Assembly (NCBI GenBank): GCA_029876055.1 | Contig: CM056875.1 | Coordinates: 3,125,001 to 3,189,000, forward strand | Direction: 5' to 3' | DNA: 64,000 nucleotides | Source of the DNA: Madurella fahalii | Lineage: Eukaryota > Ascomycota > Sordariomycetes > Sordariales | Shown: positions 45,196 to 58,556 of the stretch, in pieces | How positions within the stretch are numbered: position 1 is the first letter of the stretch | Layout of the letters: every line of letters starts with the position of its first letter | Notes under the pieces: generated by a model | The model's database searches: none | Seen by the model: the letters and a program-made list of their open reading frames with translations, nothing else | What the model was told of the DNA's origin: nothing | Program-made: the position numbers and the translations under genes

Positions 45196-47246
45196 ATCGG
45201 CGGCGGCATTTGGACTCCTAGCCTGCTCGTTTTCTGGTCGGGAGTTGGGAGAGATGATGCTACGAAAGGGAAAACATAACGGACTTTGACGATTGGCGAT
45301 GGGTGGTTTTCACGCAAATCTTCGCATAACCAGGAGGACATAACGGCGTCGGTGGATGCTGAAGGAAGCCGGGGCGCTCGCATAATGCTATTGGCTTGGA
45401 CTGAGGGGGAAGTCCGTTACTGCGTTCATTGAGGTAGATGCGATGAAGCATCGAGGTATCTTGACAGTCGGGGTCTCACGCATCGATGCCGGATCGATGG
45501 ATAACTCCGGGTCGAGACTGGTTTACCGAGTTGAGGCGGCCCCTACCGCTAACTGCGGACTTGGCCTACTTGTTAACTAGACACCTAAGCATCGTACGTA
45601 GGTTAATCATGGCCGCGAGCACGATGAACCAAGACACGATTTTCAGGCGGCTGAGATGTTCTTCTGGCGTGTCTGCGTGATTTCGTGAGACGCTGCCTCG
45701 ATGGTAAGCGTCTGAACCTAAGTACATCATCTCGGGATATGTCTTAACCAACCCGTCTTTTCCATCCATCCCTGCTAGATAACCAATCCAAAGCCATCAA
45801 CCAACCAGTCTCTCCTCTCCGGGCACGAGCAAGCCTCGACAACGGATATTGCCGTTGCGCCCGGGACAACGCATCCAAATCAGGATCAAGCAGAAAAATA
45901 AAGGTGGGGGATGCACTAGGGAGGTCCGTACAGACTGGACTGATCTCTCAGACCAAGCCCGTGCTATGGTCTTTGGCGTCCAGACCAGAACCGGAAGCTG
46001 CCGGCGGTTCTTACCGTGAGGTCGTAAGCGCCTGGCCGCAATGGCAGCCATCCACAACTCCCCTCTTGGTCGCTCCGAAGGCCAAGGCCTCACTATTATA
46101 ATGGGCACAGAGGAAACCCTGCCCCATAAGACCTCTAGCTACGCTGGGATCCTCGGGCGGTTCTACCTCTGTTTGATGTTTAGCTAGGTATCGTAGAGCG
46201 CTGTGTAGGTTCCCGGTACTGAAGTAGCATTCTGTGGCTCTCGCTGTTCTTTTATAAAATGCCCGCAAACACTGGGCAGTACGAGAAAGAAACGAGGGTA
46301 GAAAAGCAAGATGCAGAGAGGAAAAAAAGGAAGGGGGTTAAAAACATACAACACCGAGGATTCCCCAGTCGTCACCGACCTGAGTACTAGTTCGGCGGTC
46401 AGTAGCTTATCTAAGGGAGAGCGGACGGGATCCCGAGTTCTCTACTGCCTATGGTCGTATGTACTCTACAGACGATGGAAATTTAATTATATAGGCGGCA
46501 AGATTAGATCGGTGGGTGTTGTGTTGGAAAGGCGCAGGACATGAAGTGACTGTAAATAATTCACAAACAGACAACTTCTGGAGACCAGCTTGGAGGTGAT
46601 TTCTACTGGCATTGGCCCCCGCTAACCAACTCCGGTTGGTTTGGTAGATACATCCCCCTATTTGTTAGCTTGTCGGTATGTTCTCCACATGCTTAGCAGG
46701 AAACAGCACGGCAAATATGATGAAAAATCACCACTGAGTAGGGCAACAGATGTCTGAGCAAACAGAGCAACTTTGCTATACATTCACGATCGCGTGCACC
46801 GCGTTTGATCAAAAGCAACCCACTCAAGTAGTCAAATAACTCGATTTCCGATCACTATCCATATACATCTCATGACATGTGTCCCTCCCTGTATACATAA
46901 TGGCAAGAAAACAGGATCACGCAACAACCAAGCACACCAAACATACGGCAGGCCTGCAAACTGTAAAGCGCTCAACTGAAACAGGTTCTCTCACCATCAT
47001 ATGCCACACAGCATTCACAAAACAGCCAGATTCCATTTGCTAGCATGACCCGTGAAACTAAGACTTATCGTCTCAAAATTAGCCCTTAGCTACCCGCCCT
47101 AAAGGGCCGATTGGTTGAATCGGGCCCTGGCTAAAGAAGCAGTGGAAGGGAAGGATGAAAGATGAAAGATGAAGAATGAAGAGAAAAAGGAGCTAAAAGT
47201 CGTTTAACTAGCTAGGTGGGTAATGGGTACTGAGCATGTCTTACGG

Positions 47247-47264
47247 AAAAAAAAAAAAAAAAAA
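47247..47264. repeat. A18 homopolymer
   Basis: Eighteen consecutive A on the plus strand, about 155 bp beyond the DENN gene stop. On that gene's strand it reads as poly-T, so it is not a retroposed poly-A tail of that transcript. Confidence 0.8.
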
Positions 47265-47419
47265 TTCACGAACGCCACAAAGGAGACATAACAGACCGTA
47301 GAAGAAAATTGAAAACGGTTGCCGCAAAGGTGGTATCGACAAGACAGAAATATACAAAAACAAGTCGGTTCCACATCACTAGCACAAAAACGGGGAGGCT
47401 AAAATTTCATTCAACATGC

Positions 47420-50400
47420 TCAGCGCGAGCTCCCAAGCGCGCTAATCCTGGCTCCCGAAGGGCGGTGGATCAGACTCTCCGGGTGCTTACCCACGACTCC
47501 CGGTTCCTGGTGCGGATGGGGGTGGGGGATGGGGTTGGCCTCGGACTCTGACTCGGAACGGTTGCCGGTGAGGAGCACGTCGTCGTCCTCGTTGTCCTCG
47601 ACGATCTTCGTGGGGATGTCGCCGTGTCCCAGTCCTCCGATGAGACCGTACTGCTGGGAGGACCGCTCAGGGGTCGTGGCCGTTGTGCTAGCGATAGACA
47701 TGCTAGTGCTGCTGCGGTTGGGAATGAGATCCGGTGTGGGTGGGATGCTAGAGATCCGCCCACTGTTCGGTCGAAGGTGGTGGTGGGTGCTATCGTCACC
47801 GACATCGGACGCCGTCGCCGAGACGGTCCCGTCATCGCTGGGTGCGACTGAGAGAGAACTCCCCCGGCGACTTTTTGAATCCCGAGCACGGGAGGTCGGA
47901 GTCTCCGACCTCCCAAGCTCGGCGTCATGGGCTAGTTGTAGGCCTTCAACAGCGGCCTGGCACTGTTCCGCAATGTTGCGGATGATGTGGGCGATGGCGT
48001 CCGTCTTGTCCTTAAGATGACGGTCTGCCACGTCGATAAATGTCTGGGTAGACAGGCGTCTGCTTGCGAGGGTGAGGTTCTTAAGGAAACGGGCATCGTT
48101 CTCGTTCTCGCCAGAGCCTTCTATAAGCATGTTAGGATCACCACACTCCCTTGATGTGCGAGGTATCATAGGGGATTATCTTACGTTGAGCAGCTTCAGC
48201 CTCCTCCTGGGCGGCGAAGCCAGCCTCGATCTCTGCAGCAAGTTCGTCGGGGGACGTCAGCGTCTTGACGAGGTGCTCCATGTGGTGGTGCTGGCCGGAA
48301 ATCAAGCTGCGCAAATGCAAAACGACACGGCGGGCTTCGTCGCGTTGCCGGACAATAGTCACGTTGGTGTGCTGGAGCGCGTTAAGCTCCTTCCTGTTCC
48401 TCTTGCGCTCCCGCTCCAGCTCCTCCGCGATCTCCTGCTGCAGAACCAGTGCCTCCAGCGCGTCGTCACGCTGCTTTTCTGTGCCGGCGAGACGGACCGA
48501 GAGCCTAGCGGCGTCGTCCTTTTGCTGATCGATGAGGCCAGCCAGGCGGCGGTTCTCACGCTTATGGTTCTCGATCTTGACCTTGAGATCCTGCGTCTCC
48601 TTGGTGAGGGTATCTGCAAAGGCCTGGAACTTGAGGAACTGCTGCTTCCAACTCTCCAATTCCTCAATGAGGTAGTTGTTCCGCTTGGAAACCTTGTTGA
48701 GCTCAGTGTCCATGCGTCCCTTGAGGTTGATGAAATCCTGCCAAGCCTCCAAAGCATCTCTCGAATACTGGTTCCGCTCTCGGACGATCTCGTTCAGATG
48801 CCTCATTGACACCTTGGTCATCAGTGGCTTCTTGACGGATCCGCCAAAGACAGCCTTCAAGCCAGTATTGCGGCCCTGAAAAGTGTTAGCAATTACAGCC
48901 ATAATCCAAGAGGATCGGTTCTCAACTCACCATCTTCTCGCAGACGTGATCCATGACGGCCATCACAGCATCCTGGTTCCACCAGTCGGGGTCCTGGATG
49001 GACTCGACTTCACCGCGCATAACGATGATCTGACCAGCCGGCACTAACTTGCCACCGCCATATGCAGAGCGCAGATGCTGAGGTACACCGGAGGGTGTTA
49101 CATCGCCATTGAGTGCCTGGGTGAGCCTGGTCACGAACTTGTTGCGCTGGCCTGGCTGGAGGGCCGTTGGCGGGTTCGAGGTGAGAACAAAGTTGCGGTC
49201 GAGATCGACCACCAACGCATCCGTAGGCGCAGTGAACAGCGATCTACATTCAGCCGTGATGCCAAGGATGTATGGGCCCGGTTCTTCAACCAGGTCCTTG
49301 GCATGGCGCGCATGCACGACCGGGACGTACAGGCCGCTCCACTCGTAAACCCGGACGCAGAACCGCACCGTTTCGGCAGCCATTGTTAGCATCGCAGGAT
49401 AATGGCTGACAAAAATGATGCGGCGTGTGGGCGAGATGGCGGCCTCGATGACGCCGACAATGTTGGGGACCGAAAGACAGCAGAACAGTGGCCACATGGC
49501 GAAGTTCTGGAATCCTGTTGGAGAAGAGGGAAATTGGTAGCAAAGCGCATAATCCTTCATGTCAATGCGAACCAGGTCGTTCAACCGAGGAGCCGGGAAG
49601 CTCAGGATGCGGGACACCTCCTCGGCGTGGAACAGGTTGGTAGCCTTGTTCCAGTGAATCCACATGCCGCGCAGGTAGTCGCCGAGCAAGTTGTACAGCG
49701 GATACCGCGAGAGGAAGGACAGGCAGTACGGAATCCAGTACTGCTCATCCGGATTGTCGTAGAAATCGGGCTCCGTCCTTTTCCTGAGCTCCCGGATGGT
49801 TTCGGCTCGCTTCTCGTCGGCGCGAGACCAGACGCGCAAGCAAATACCGTACAGAGTGTGAGACGAGTCTTGTTGGAGCACGAAAGCATGATGAACGCAG
49901 TGAGGCTGGCTTCTTCCGGTGCAGATCTCGACATCATGAGGGAAGCAGGCCTGTTAAAGTCATGTCAATGCTGGATCCGCGTAAGTCCCTCAACAACCGT
50001 CCAAACATACCCTCATCGCGGCATGGAGAGCCCGCGCAATCTCGTTGTCCTGCTCCAACCTTGGACTGCTTCCCAGAATTTCGGGCAGCCAGAACTGGCC
50101 CACAGCACCCTTCATGTGGCCAATCTTTCCCTGAGCTGGCGCCGGGGCCTTGACCCACTGGGATGGCTCGCGGCCGACACCGCAGACCATGTAGGCATGG
50201 GTAAGCGTCTTGGGCGTCCGTTGCTGGGGCTTCATGTTCAGCGTTGAGGGAATCGGCTGGGTGATGCGAGAGTGGAGGGACGAGGTTCGACTGGGAATGA
50301 TGAGGTTGCCATCGGCCTGGTCGCGGGTGACGGGCCGGCCATCGCGGTCACCCGTACGGGGACGTGTGAACGAAGGGTGGGCAGTCAGAGAGGGCGCCAT
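47420..50400 (-). CDS. DENN-domain protein with coiled coil (probable Rab GEF)
   Basis: Four exons, 50400-50011, 49950-48931, 48875-48185 and 48120-47420, give 933 aa with all phases closing. The upstream DENN part begins near residue 60 (LTHAYMVCGVGRE) and continues across the first junction (ACFPHDVEICTGRS). The central DENN core lies at about 270-400: NFAMWPLFCCLSVPNIVGVI, ILFVSHYP-like IIFVSHYPAMLTMAAE, GPYILGITAE and ALVVDLDRN. The third exon encodes a long coiled coil (residues about 500-700) rich in Glu, Arg and Lys. The C-terminus is Ser/Asp-rich and disordered. DENN proteins usually activate Rab GTPases; the partner here is unknown. Confidence 0.87.
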
Positions 50401-53400
50401 TGTTGCGGCCTGGATGCCACCCGGCTATCCACCAGTATGTCTCCGGTGGTTTCGTTCCTCAACAGCGCTCGGCTCCGCTGGCGTCACCTAGTAGTGAGTG
50501 TAGCAACGTGTAGCAACCAGAGTAGCCACGGCGGCGACGCGATGATCGACCAGCTCGCTGGTCGCGGGAAACAAGCGCCTGCGTGTTTCGGTGTTTTCGA
50601 CTTGGTGTCGGTAACGAAGAAAAAGGAGCTAGCAGCGTGCGCAATGCAGAGGGCACAGCAAGCACCAAGAGCTCGCCGTCTGCCGAGATGAGCCCAGCGG
50701 CGTGGGGGGGATGGGGAGAGAGAGACGGGCTCGACAGACTTGCTGTTGATGCTCTCTCGAGTCACCCACGCTCCTCTGCTGGGGAGGGCCCTGGAGGTAA
50801 CGAGGGAAAACACACGAAACCCGACGGTGCGGAGAGCTAAACGAGAGGCAGGAGGGAAAAGGAAAGAAGGGCCTCGTGGCTGGGCGTGGGAGCGGGACCG
50901 AGCACCTTGAAGAGAGGCCCAGCCAACGCCGGGAGGCAAGGATAGGGGTGAGAAAACGGAGCAAATGAGGGAGCTTGAGGTGCGCCGCGCTCAGCGGGAT
51001 GGATAGGTTCGTTTGCTGCTACAGGCCCCGGAGCGCACCCCAGAAGGGCCCCAGAAGAAAAGCAGGCTGCGGTGCTGCAGCCAAGCAGCTTTGGGCAATT
51101 GGGGCCGGCGACGGGGAACTGGGAAATAAGGTGGAGGCACTTTCTGCAGCTAGGGGTGTCTGCCAAGGGGGGATTATAGCAAGGGGTCCGCTTGCCAAGA
51201 ATATCACCTCGTTTCGGCACGTGGTACCCTGTACCTTTTGTACTTGGCCGGGAGGCCGTCTCTGTTGCCGTTTGGCTGGATTGGCGTGCAGGAGCGCAAA
51301 CAAATTCGGTGCATGGTCCACCTTGACTAATAGTAGCTGGTACCTTGGGCAGCTCTTGTGCGACCCCCGTTGGGACTCCCTCGAACAACTTTGAGGCTTC
51401 TTGCTCAATTCAGCCATCCCCTTTCAGTTCTTTGTTGGACTTTGTGCAGCGGATCCCCCCCCCCCTCGGCAAAAGGAGCTGCGTTTGTTGATGCAGGAAG
51501 TCGAGTTCCGCATGCAATTGTCGAACTGCGCCAGCCAGATACACGAACAAACGTCGACGAAGATCGAGATTGCGCGCAGGTTACACGGTTGCATACAACG
51601 CATACCGAGGTGTGACAGCATATTGCAGGGTAACATCTGATGCTGCGAACACCGTTGGGCAAAAGGGGACTGTGGTGATCGCCGCTGATCCGTGGTTGTG
51701 CCATCGCCCAACGCGACGCTCCCGAGAAACACTTGCTCTTGAGCCAGCAAGTCGGGTCGGAAGAGCGCAAGGGCTCTGTTTAGTCTACTCTGGTATAGCG
51801 AAAGCTTCTCGACATTGTTCTGAATTTTCGAGAAAGCCAGGGATTCCAACCACCGGTCCGAGCAAACGGCAGGGAGGCAAGATACAAAATGATCCGCAGC
51901 GCCGAGGTTGCGTTTGAGCAGGGCGGCCGTACTGTACCGAATGGGCAAGTGACTGGCGATCAGTACAGCGAGCACCGGCACGGTCGGCGGCGTTCTATTG
52001 TCTTCTGTAGCCCGCTGTTCTCGGTTCCTACGGAGACAATCGGCTCGCAGGACGGCGGCCGAGGGGTGCACTGAATTCGACAGGTTACAGATGCCCGATG
52101 TCCGTGCTGCTGACGGGAGGATGAGCGATGCAGTGACTGGTGTTGGGATCCCGCCTGGCAGGATTCTTACCAGACAATGGCGCGCCACCTGTAAAGGTAA
52201 CAACCATGGGAGTTAGGGATGGCTCATGGCAGAATAATCTTTCCCTATAACGCCCTTCACTACGGCAGACTGCGAGACCCTCTGAAACATGTCGAGAGTC
52301 AAAGTTGCGGCTGGTGATGCAACCGTTCGCGGAAAAGGGTTATGAATGCGCTTTCTCGCAGTCGCGCTTTGACCCACGGTCGGTGGTCAATGCTTTCTCA
52401 GCTTCCAGTTCTGCTGCGGAGTGCTCGCTGTGGGACTGGCGGGACCAAGACCCGGCCGAAAAGTTGACCCAGGAAGTGCTTGCCCCCTCCACAACATCGG
52501 AAGGGGCTTGCAAACGAACTCCATTCTGATCCACGAAACATCTCATGCAGATGGGTGGTGTCTCGGCGGGGAGCACAAAAGCGCTAGCAAAGCACGAGAT
52601 TAGTGCAATGTTTCGGGTGTATCCATCACCGTCGTAATCACCGACCCGTTCTTATCCGGTATACTATTACCACAGACAACATCTCTAGTCCCGTAGCACA
52701 ACCACCGTTGCTAAGCTAAAGAGTGTGATAAGCCTGCAAACCATCGGTGTCACATCTCACAAAGCTAACCCCCACTTTTGTCTCAACACACTAGAACCAC
52801 CCGATGTCGAGCGGTGAAGCCTCGAGGCAAAGATCAGGCTCGACAGCGAGACGGGGGGGTCTACCTCGTCACAATCCTGCGAGAAGCGACATACAGCGTG
52901 GGATCAACGTCCGTATGCAGCTAGTCTGTTTTGCTGCCATCAGAGTATCATTCGGACACCATTGCGGAGGCCCACCGAAGGAAACCGGCCGATTGTCCAG
53001 CGCGTTGCATACCCCTGGCTAAACCCCTTTAAGCTGCTGCATTTGCTGCAGGCTCAACAACAAATTTGGTTTGCAAGCAGGGATAAAGTGTATGAGTACG
53101 CTTCTTAGCGCATATGTCGTAGAAGTATGTCATCATTTTCGAGGAATAGCAAGATGAAAGGATCAAACTTACAGCTCGGCAGTCCGCCATGACATGCTCC
53201 AAGGTAGGGCAATCTGCCAAAACTATCACGCCAAGTCATTGGTGACATTAGTGTATCTGAGCTCCGAGTTTGTGGTGGGGTAAGACGGGCGGAGCCGTCC
53301 CCACCGAAAAACTGCGATAAGGGCTTATCGACTCAACCTAAGAAATATCATCGCGAGGGACCATCGTCTTCGGCACTCGAATACCCGAAACGCATTCACT
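50401..53400. other. Long divergent gene-free region DENN / BCD1
   Basis: Three kilobases separate two divergent starts. The longest frame, 259 codons on the minus strand at 51424-52203, has no domain, no splice logic and overlapping frames on the other strand. I see no gene, RNA or repeat. It probably holds both promoters and possibly an unannotated non-coding transcript. Confidence 0.45.
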
Positions 53401-55058
53401 ATGTCAGACGCGGTGCTTAGCACACTCTGCAGCATATGTCATGCCCAAGCGCCCAAATACAAGTGCCCGCGATGCGGGGCCCGTACGTGCTCTGTGGCAT
53501 GCGTCCAGAAGCACAAGACACGCGCCGACTGCGACGGCGTCCGCAATCCAAGGGCCTTCATACCTCTGAGCCAGCTGCGCACCGACGCCGGCATAGACCA
53601 TGACTTTAACTTTATATCATCCATTGAGCGCGCCCGCCAAAGATCTGAGAAAGACCTAGTCGAAATCCGTCAGCTACTGAGCGAGAAGGAGCTACGCCCT
53701 GCGAACGAGGAGAAACAATTCCACAAGATCTGGCACGGCGATGAACTGCACCACATCCCAGTCCAGTCACAACCCCACGCGAAACATGGCAGGCCACCCG
53801 AAGGTCCATCTTTCATTGGCGGCTTCGATAAGCACGTGCGCCGTCGATTGAGGTACCTCGACGTCGAGGTCATCACCATGCCAAAAGGGATGGCGCGCCA
53901 GCGGGAAAACAAGACAGCTTGGAACAGAAGAACACAAAGCATCAACTGGCAAGTGGAATGGCTAGTCTACAGCGCTCCTGCGCTCGGCGTCCCAACCGAG
54001 GACCAACGACAACCGCTCCGTATCATCTACAAAAGCCTCGAAGGCAGGCCTCTCAACAGCGCGCTCGCATCCACTCTAGAGTGGCGCCGCGGCCAACCCA
54101 ACCGCCAAACGCACGATCAACAACAATTCCCCCAATGCGATGCCGCCAACGACACGGACAACGAGCCGGACCATAACGGAACATCGTCCCCAAACAAAAA
54201 ACGCAAAACCCCCCACCACCTCAGCAACAGCAAGAGGAGGCACCACGCGCTACCCCAAACCCAAGACCCAATGACCTCCGCCTGGCCATCCACACCATAC
54301 ACCACGCAATCCCCCTTTCCGTCAGACTCCAAAGGAGCATGGAACCAAACCACCATCTCCGCCTCCTTCCCGACAACCCTCGAAGAGGACCTCGCTGCAT
54401 GGCAATTCTTCCTGCTTCATGCAGGCCGGCCAACCGCAAGCACCAATACCAAGGCCAAGGCTAAGGCCCTCATCCCCCTCGCCTCGACAGAGACCCTTAC
54501 GACTGCTCTCACCGGACGCACCGTAGTTGAGTTCCCTACCGTGTACGTTCTCCCACCTGGGCAGGAAGGGTTGCCCGAGGGATTCGTGCTCGATCCTGGG
54601 GAGAGGAGGGCAGCGCCTACGGAGAAGGGGGGGGAGGGGAGGAGGGTGGTGGTTATGAAAAGAAAGGGATTGCGAATGGGAGTAGGAGTAGGAGTGGGAA
54701 GCGGCCGTATGAAGGAGGGCATGCTAGGGGGAGAGGAGGGAGGGCGGGGTTCGGGAGGGGCGCGAAGAGAGGGAGGTTTGAGAGGGGGAGTCAGCGCATG
54801 CGTGGGCCGATTGAGGAGGCTGAGGACGGGGAGGTTAATAGTGACGGGGATGATGCCGTGGGCAGGGTGGATGGGGCGGTTGGCATGGAGGGGATGGATC
54901 TTGATGGTGATGTCGATGCGGATGTGAATGTGGATGGGAGGAGCGGGAATGACAGTAGCAGTGATGACAGCGGCTCTGTCGGGGAAGGGGCGGGGAAGAA
55001 AGGTGGTAAACCACGCGGAGGGCTTGTTGACTATCGCTCGTCGGACGAGTCGGACTGA
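53401..55058 (+). CDS. BCD1: Box C/D snoRNA protein 1 (BCD1, HIT zinc finger), frame broken at a G8 run
   Basis: BCD1 is needed for box C/D snoRNP assembly. The first 45 residues form a HIT zinc finger: CSICHAQAPKYKCPRC, CSVACVQKHKTRADC. The conserved central region includes GGFDKHVRRRLRYLDVEVI, INWQVEWLVYS and FPTVYVLPPGQEGLPEGFVLD. The first frame runs to 54927, but its last 100 codons are unlike a Bcd1 tail. A second frame, open across the same DNA, reads SRSRSGKRPYEGGHARGRGG and then an acidic tail ending YRSSDESD at 55058. One extra G in the G8 run at 54627-54634 would join them. I therefore give the end as 55058; it is either an assembly indel, a real frameshift or an unseen intron. Confidence 0.8.
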
Positions 55059-58000
55059 TGGATGATGTTGCTGGTGACTATCTAGACAAGATGTCCGCGT
55101 CTCGGTCGGCCGTTGCGGAAGCGCCTGCTGGACAAGATAAATACCCCTGATACCATTAACAGGTTACATGGTCAGCGATTGTAGTCCTCCCGCAAGCCCC
55201 CCAACTGTCGGGATGCAGTCGAGTGCTTACGAGTGAAAATAATTCGGATACTCGGTGCCATCTGAGAGTGTCACGCGCTAGACTCGTCCTCTGGAAATCG
55301 TTATCGCTCAACCCAGTGCTCTGCGACTTCATTTCGTTCACATATGTCCCTAGAGGTGTCGCATTGCAATAAACTTGGACTACATGAGCTAAGGCCACAT
55401 CGCTGACTGTAACCGGGTGGTTTCTAAGTAAAGCTGAGTTTAGTTCAACAAGAAACATATACGTAATAGTTCTACTAGAGGGTTGCGGTACGTGATTCAA
55501 AAACACCCCCTAAAAGATCTACCGCTGGTTCTAGTAAAGTATTGATTTCTCCAAGAGCCTGTGATTCTATATCGTCTCTTGCCTTATTTAATTGTTCTAT
55601 TATTTTGTCAGAATCTTGACCTGTTATAATAATATCATCGAGACTATCGCAGAGCACCTGCTCTGACACCCCAAGCCAAGGTCGAGGGGCCGTTCTTGCC
55701 ATCAATGGGTCTTGGGGAATTGATGTCAGAACGACTGAATAATCTCGAAAGTTTATATATCATGAACCTGTGTGCAAGGGGGTTGATTTGTATCGCATTG
55801 TAAATCGCGAGGTTGACATGAGTAACACTCCGCCTAGAACTACACTTATGGCCACTGATCGAGGCGAGAAGTAACGGCCGTTGAGGAGCGTCAAGGAAAC
55901 TCGGGCAAATACTCTAGGTTACTCCGTACAATTCGATACATAACATTGATGGGTTAGGGACGGCAATTTACATGATTATACTAGCAACTTTAAGGTAGCA
56001 AACAGCTAATTACTTCATGTGTGAGTCATGTTTTACATGGGATAAAACACAGGTATACACTGGGCTCTACTTTAGAATCTAGGACAATGTAGTTACAACC
56101 GCTTACTAAAAGTTGACAGTACACTAAGATAATGAACTAACAACGACCACCGGGGGCTAGCTGTTCCACGAAGAATGTCCGACTCGGATCTGAGGTCGGC
56201 AAAGCTATACCCCGATATCTGAGTAGATGTTTACTCAGTCTCGCCAGCCGGTAGTCGTAAATCAAGCTAGCTTTATCTTTTTACATTTCCAGCAAAACCT
56301 AAGAGGTAGACATCACAGATCTGCCAGAGTGGATGGGCTTCCACAGGGCCATTGGCTCACATATGCCCATGGGTCAAACCCTCGGTAGCAGCTTAGGCAG
56401 CTACTCTCTCGCGAAGCTAGGGACAAGCCAACGGCTGAGGTATCCCTCAGCTCTAAGCCGCTTCCCGATCGTTACTTAGCTCAGGCATCTGAATATTGTC
56501 CTAGTCGCTCATGATACGGTTATGGCAACCGGCTTCCGCGGCTCAGAGGGGTTTCAGCAGGTACGGCTGCAATGCCCACAACGGATGCATAGCGCTCTTC
56601 GGCTACTACAGTACCGGCATGGGAACTGTCGGATGGAACATTGAGAGCGGCTGTGTGCGTATTGTGAATCTACTGGTGCCTGGAAGCGGTCGCATGTGGT
56701 ACGGTCCCGGGTGTCAGGTTTCTTTGGTAGCAGCCGGGGAATTCTGAGAGTGTCAGTAGAGCGGCCGAGGTCAATCCGTCTGTTTGACGGAATCGTCAGG
56801 CGGGAGATATCATTGGCAATCAATAGTAGGGAACTAAAGCGGACGGTTAGCATGGTCGTCGATGATGTGCGGCTCTCTTTCTTGTCTTTGTGCGTTCGGG
56901 CCGAGACGTCGTCCCACAGCTGGGCCCTTGCACGTTCCCATTACGTAGTTCGGGCCGCTAAATTGCGCTGCTTCGTGTTACCGGCTCGAAACTGTCGACA
57001 CGTCGATATGATTGCTAGTGTGTTCTGAGCTCAACCCTTCGCCAGACGAGGCATTTCGAGGTCGTGTCAACAACTTTTCGGTCGGCGTGGCAATCCAAGA
57101 AAGAGCAATGCCACAGCATCATGATTTTGGCTTATTTGGACTCGGACTTTCGAATCTTTTTCCCCCCGTGGCGTACAATGTCGAGTGTTGCAAACGGCAG
57201 AGAACCCTTGTGGCGGCTGACATGTGAAAGCGGCCCCTGTCGCAAATCGCTAAATTTAACATTTCGCCTTTAACAAGGTTGTGTCAATGCGGGTCCCACG
57301 GAAACAGCATCCGTGCCTGGAGTGGGCCCTTTGGATGTTGTCTCTGACCACTCGCCCGCCCAAAGAGAGGATTGATGGATTGGCCAAAGGAGCTTGCGGT
57401 CGATGCTCGCAGCAGAGATCATACCTATGGCAATGAAAGCACAGTGGAAATATCTCAATCCAGCTGTTATCAATGGGCACGGCCCCTCATGACTCAACGC
57501 TGGGAATCGTCTCAGCATACCAAAAATACAGACGGTCGATAGTTCCAAGTTCGCTCAACACCAAGCAGTTGAACGAGCTCTATTAGCGCATTCGGCTGGT
57601 AACCGCCTCCCAGCTTCTCTCCTCTTGGGCTAGGCAACGCAAGCAGAGTTAACGACGGCGTCAGAACATGAGGCGCGAAGATGGCGGAATCAAGTGCCAA
57701 GATGCCCCCTCTTCGACTCGTAAAAACGAAGACAACCCGATGTGAGTGCACCTGGATTCCGTGTCTGAGTGCCGGAGCCGTCTTCCAGTTTGTCAGGGCA
57801 GGGCAGCCAAGATTCTCGTACTTTCCGAGAATCAAGCAGCTGATGTGGCATCGGTCCATTAGGTTCACGCCACTCTTAGGACGCTAGCACTCAGTCGCGG
57901 CTTCTTTCATGTGTCTGGCGACGCCTGGGCCCGACGAGTTGGGAGCGTCGGAGGAGCTCCCGTCAGGCGCATTGACCAGCTTTCACATGTCAGGGAGACA

Positions 58001-58556
58001 GCAGAGGCTGGCAGGTGGGTCGCAACGGTTTCCACTGACAGGTCCTTATCTTTCGTGCAGGGCATCGCAGGGCGGTTTTAGTGGCTGGCGCTGCTGGAAA
58101 TGCCCCGTCACACCTGCCAGCCCACAGCAAACACCCCACCTACGCATGGGGACGGACCAGACGGCGATAAAGGTGCTTGCGACAGGGCCACCCGTTGGTT
58201 GACCGCATGCGCGGCTTCCGTGGAATGGCCACATGGAATGCGGATTGACGAGGCGTGGCGTTGCGCTTTCTGCACATATTTTTTGGCCAGTGCCATCCCA
58301 TAACATGCCGCACTCCCTTCCGTGTTCCATCCTCTCTCCCTCGACTCGTATTTGCGCTCTCAACTTCCCAAGCCTTCTTTCTACCCAAGCTTTTGATCCC
58401 AACATCGGGCCAACTCCAGCTTCGATTGACTGGACCTCTAACTGAGTGGCCAACTAGCGCTTCGTTACTCGGCTCAGAGTATTCAAGGTATTTCCCACAT
58501 CCAATGCACTCTCCCAATTGGCACTGCAATCCTAACCCGCCCGCAGGATCGTCGAG
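55059..58556. other. Gene-poor region
   Basis: This 3.5-kb stretch has visibly more A/T between about 55.4 and 56.3 kb than its surroundings. A minus-strand open frame at 55475-55705 is listed separately. Other frames up to 135 codons around 56.5-58.5 kb have no motif and overlap on both strands. The right end, from about 58.3 kb, is a pyrimidine-rich leader of the perilipin-like gene. I see no terminal repeats or target-site duplications. Confidence 0.45.
55475..55705 (-). other. Low-GC open frame of unknown nature, possible gene fragment
   Basis: A 76-codon frame includes SLDDIIITGQDSDKIIEQLN and KARDDIESQALGEINTLLEP, which look like a helical protein segment. Its codons are A/T-rich (ATA, AAT, TTA), unlike the GC-rich genes around it. 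I do not recognise it and find no convincing partner exon. It could be a remnant of a transferred or mobile sequence, or chance. Confidence 0.2.

Larger units (their letters stand above)
45039..47419. other. Convergent gene-free region SCD6 / DENN gene
   Basis: This 2.4-kb stretch lies between convergent stops. It has a polypyrimidine tract at about 45135-45195 just after SCD6 and an A18 run at 47247-47264 near the DENN gene 3' end. Open frames are short, overlap on both strands and lack motifs. I see no gene. Confidence 0.5.

Noticed and set aside
47247..47264. Poly-A tail of a retroposed transcript
   Set aside because: The run stands alone; no adjacent intronless gene copy or target duplication is visible.
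51424..52203. 259-codon minus-strand frame in the gene-free DENN/BCD1 gap
   Set aside because: No recognisable domain or splice partner, and other frames overlap it on both strands. Its length is not unusual for chance in this DNA.
55059..58556. Intact transposon in the gene-poor region
   Set aside because: I found no terminal repeats, transposase, reverse-transcriptase motifs or target duplications.
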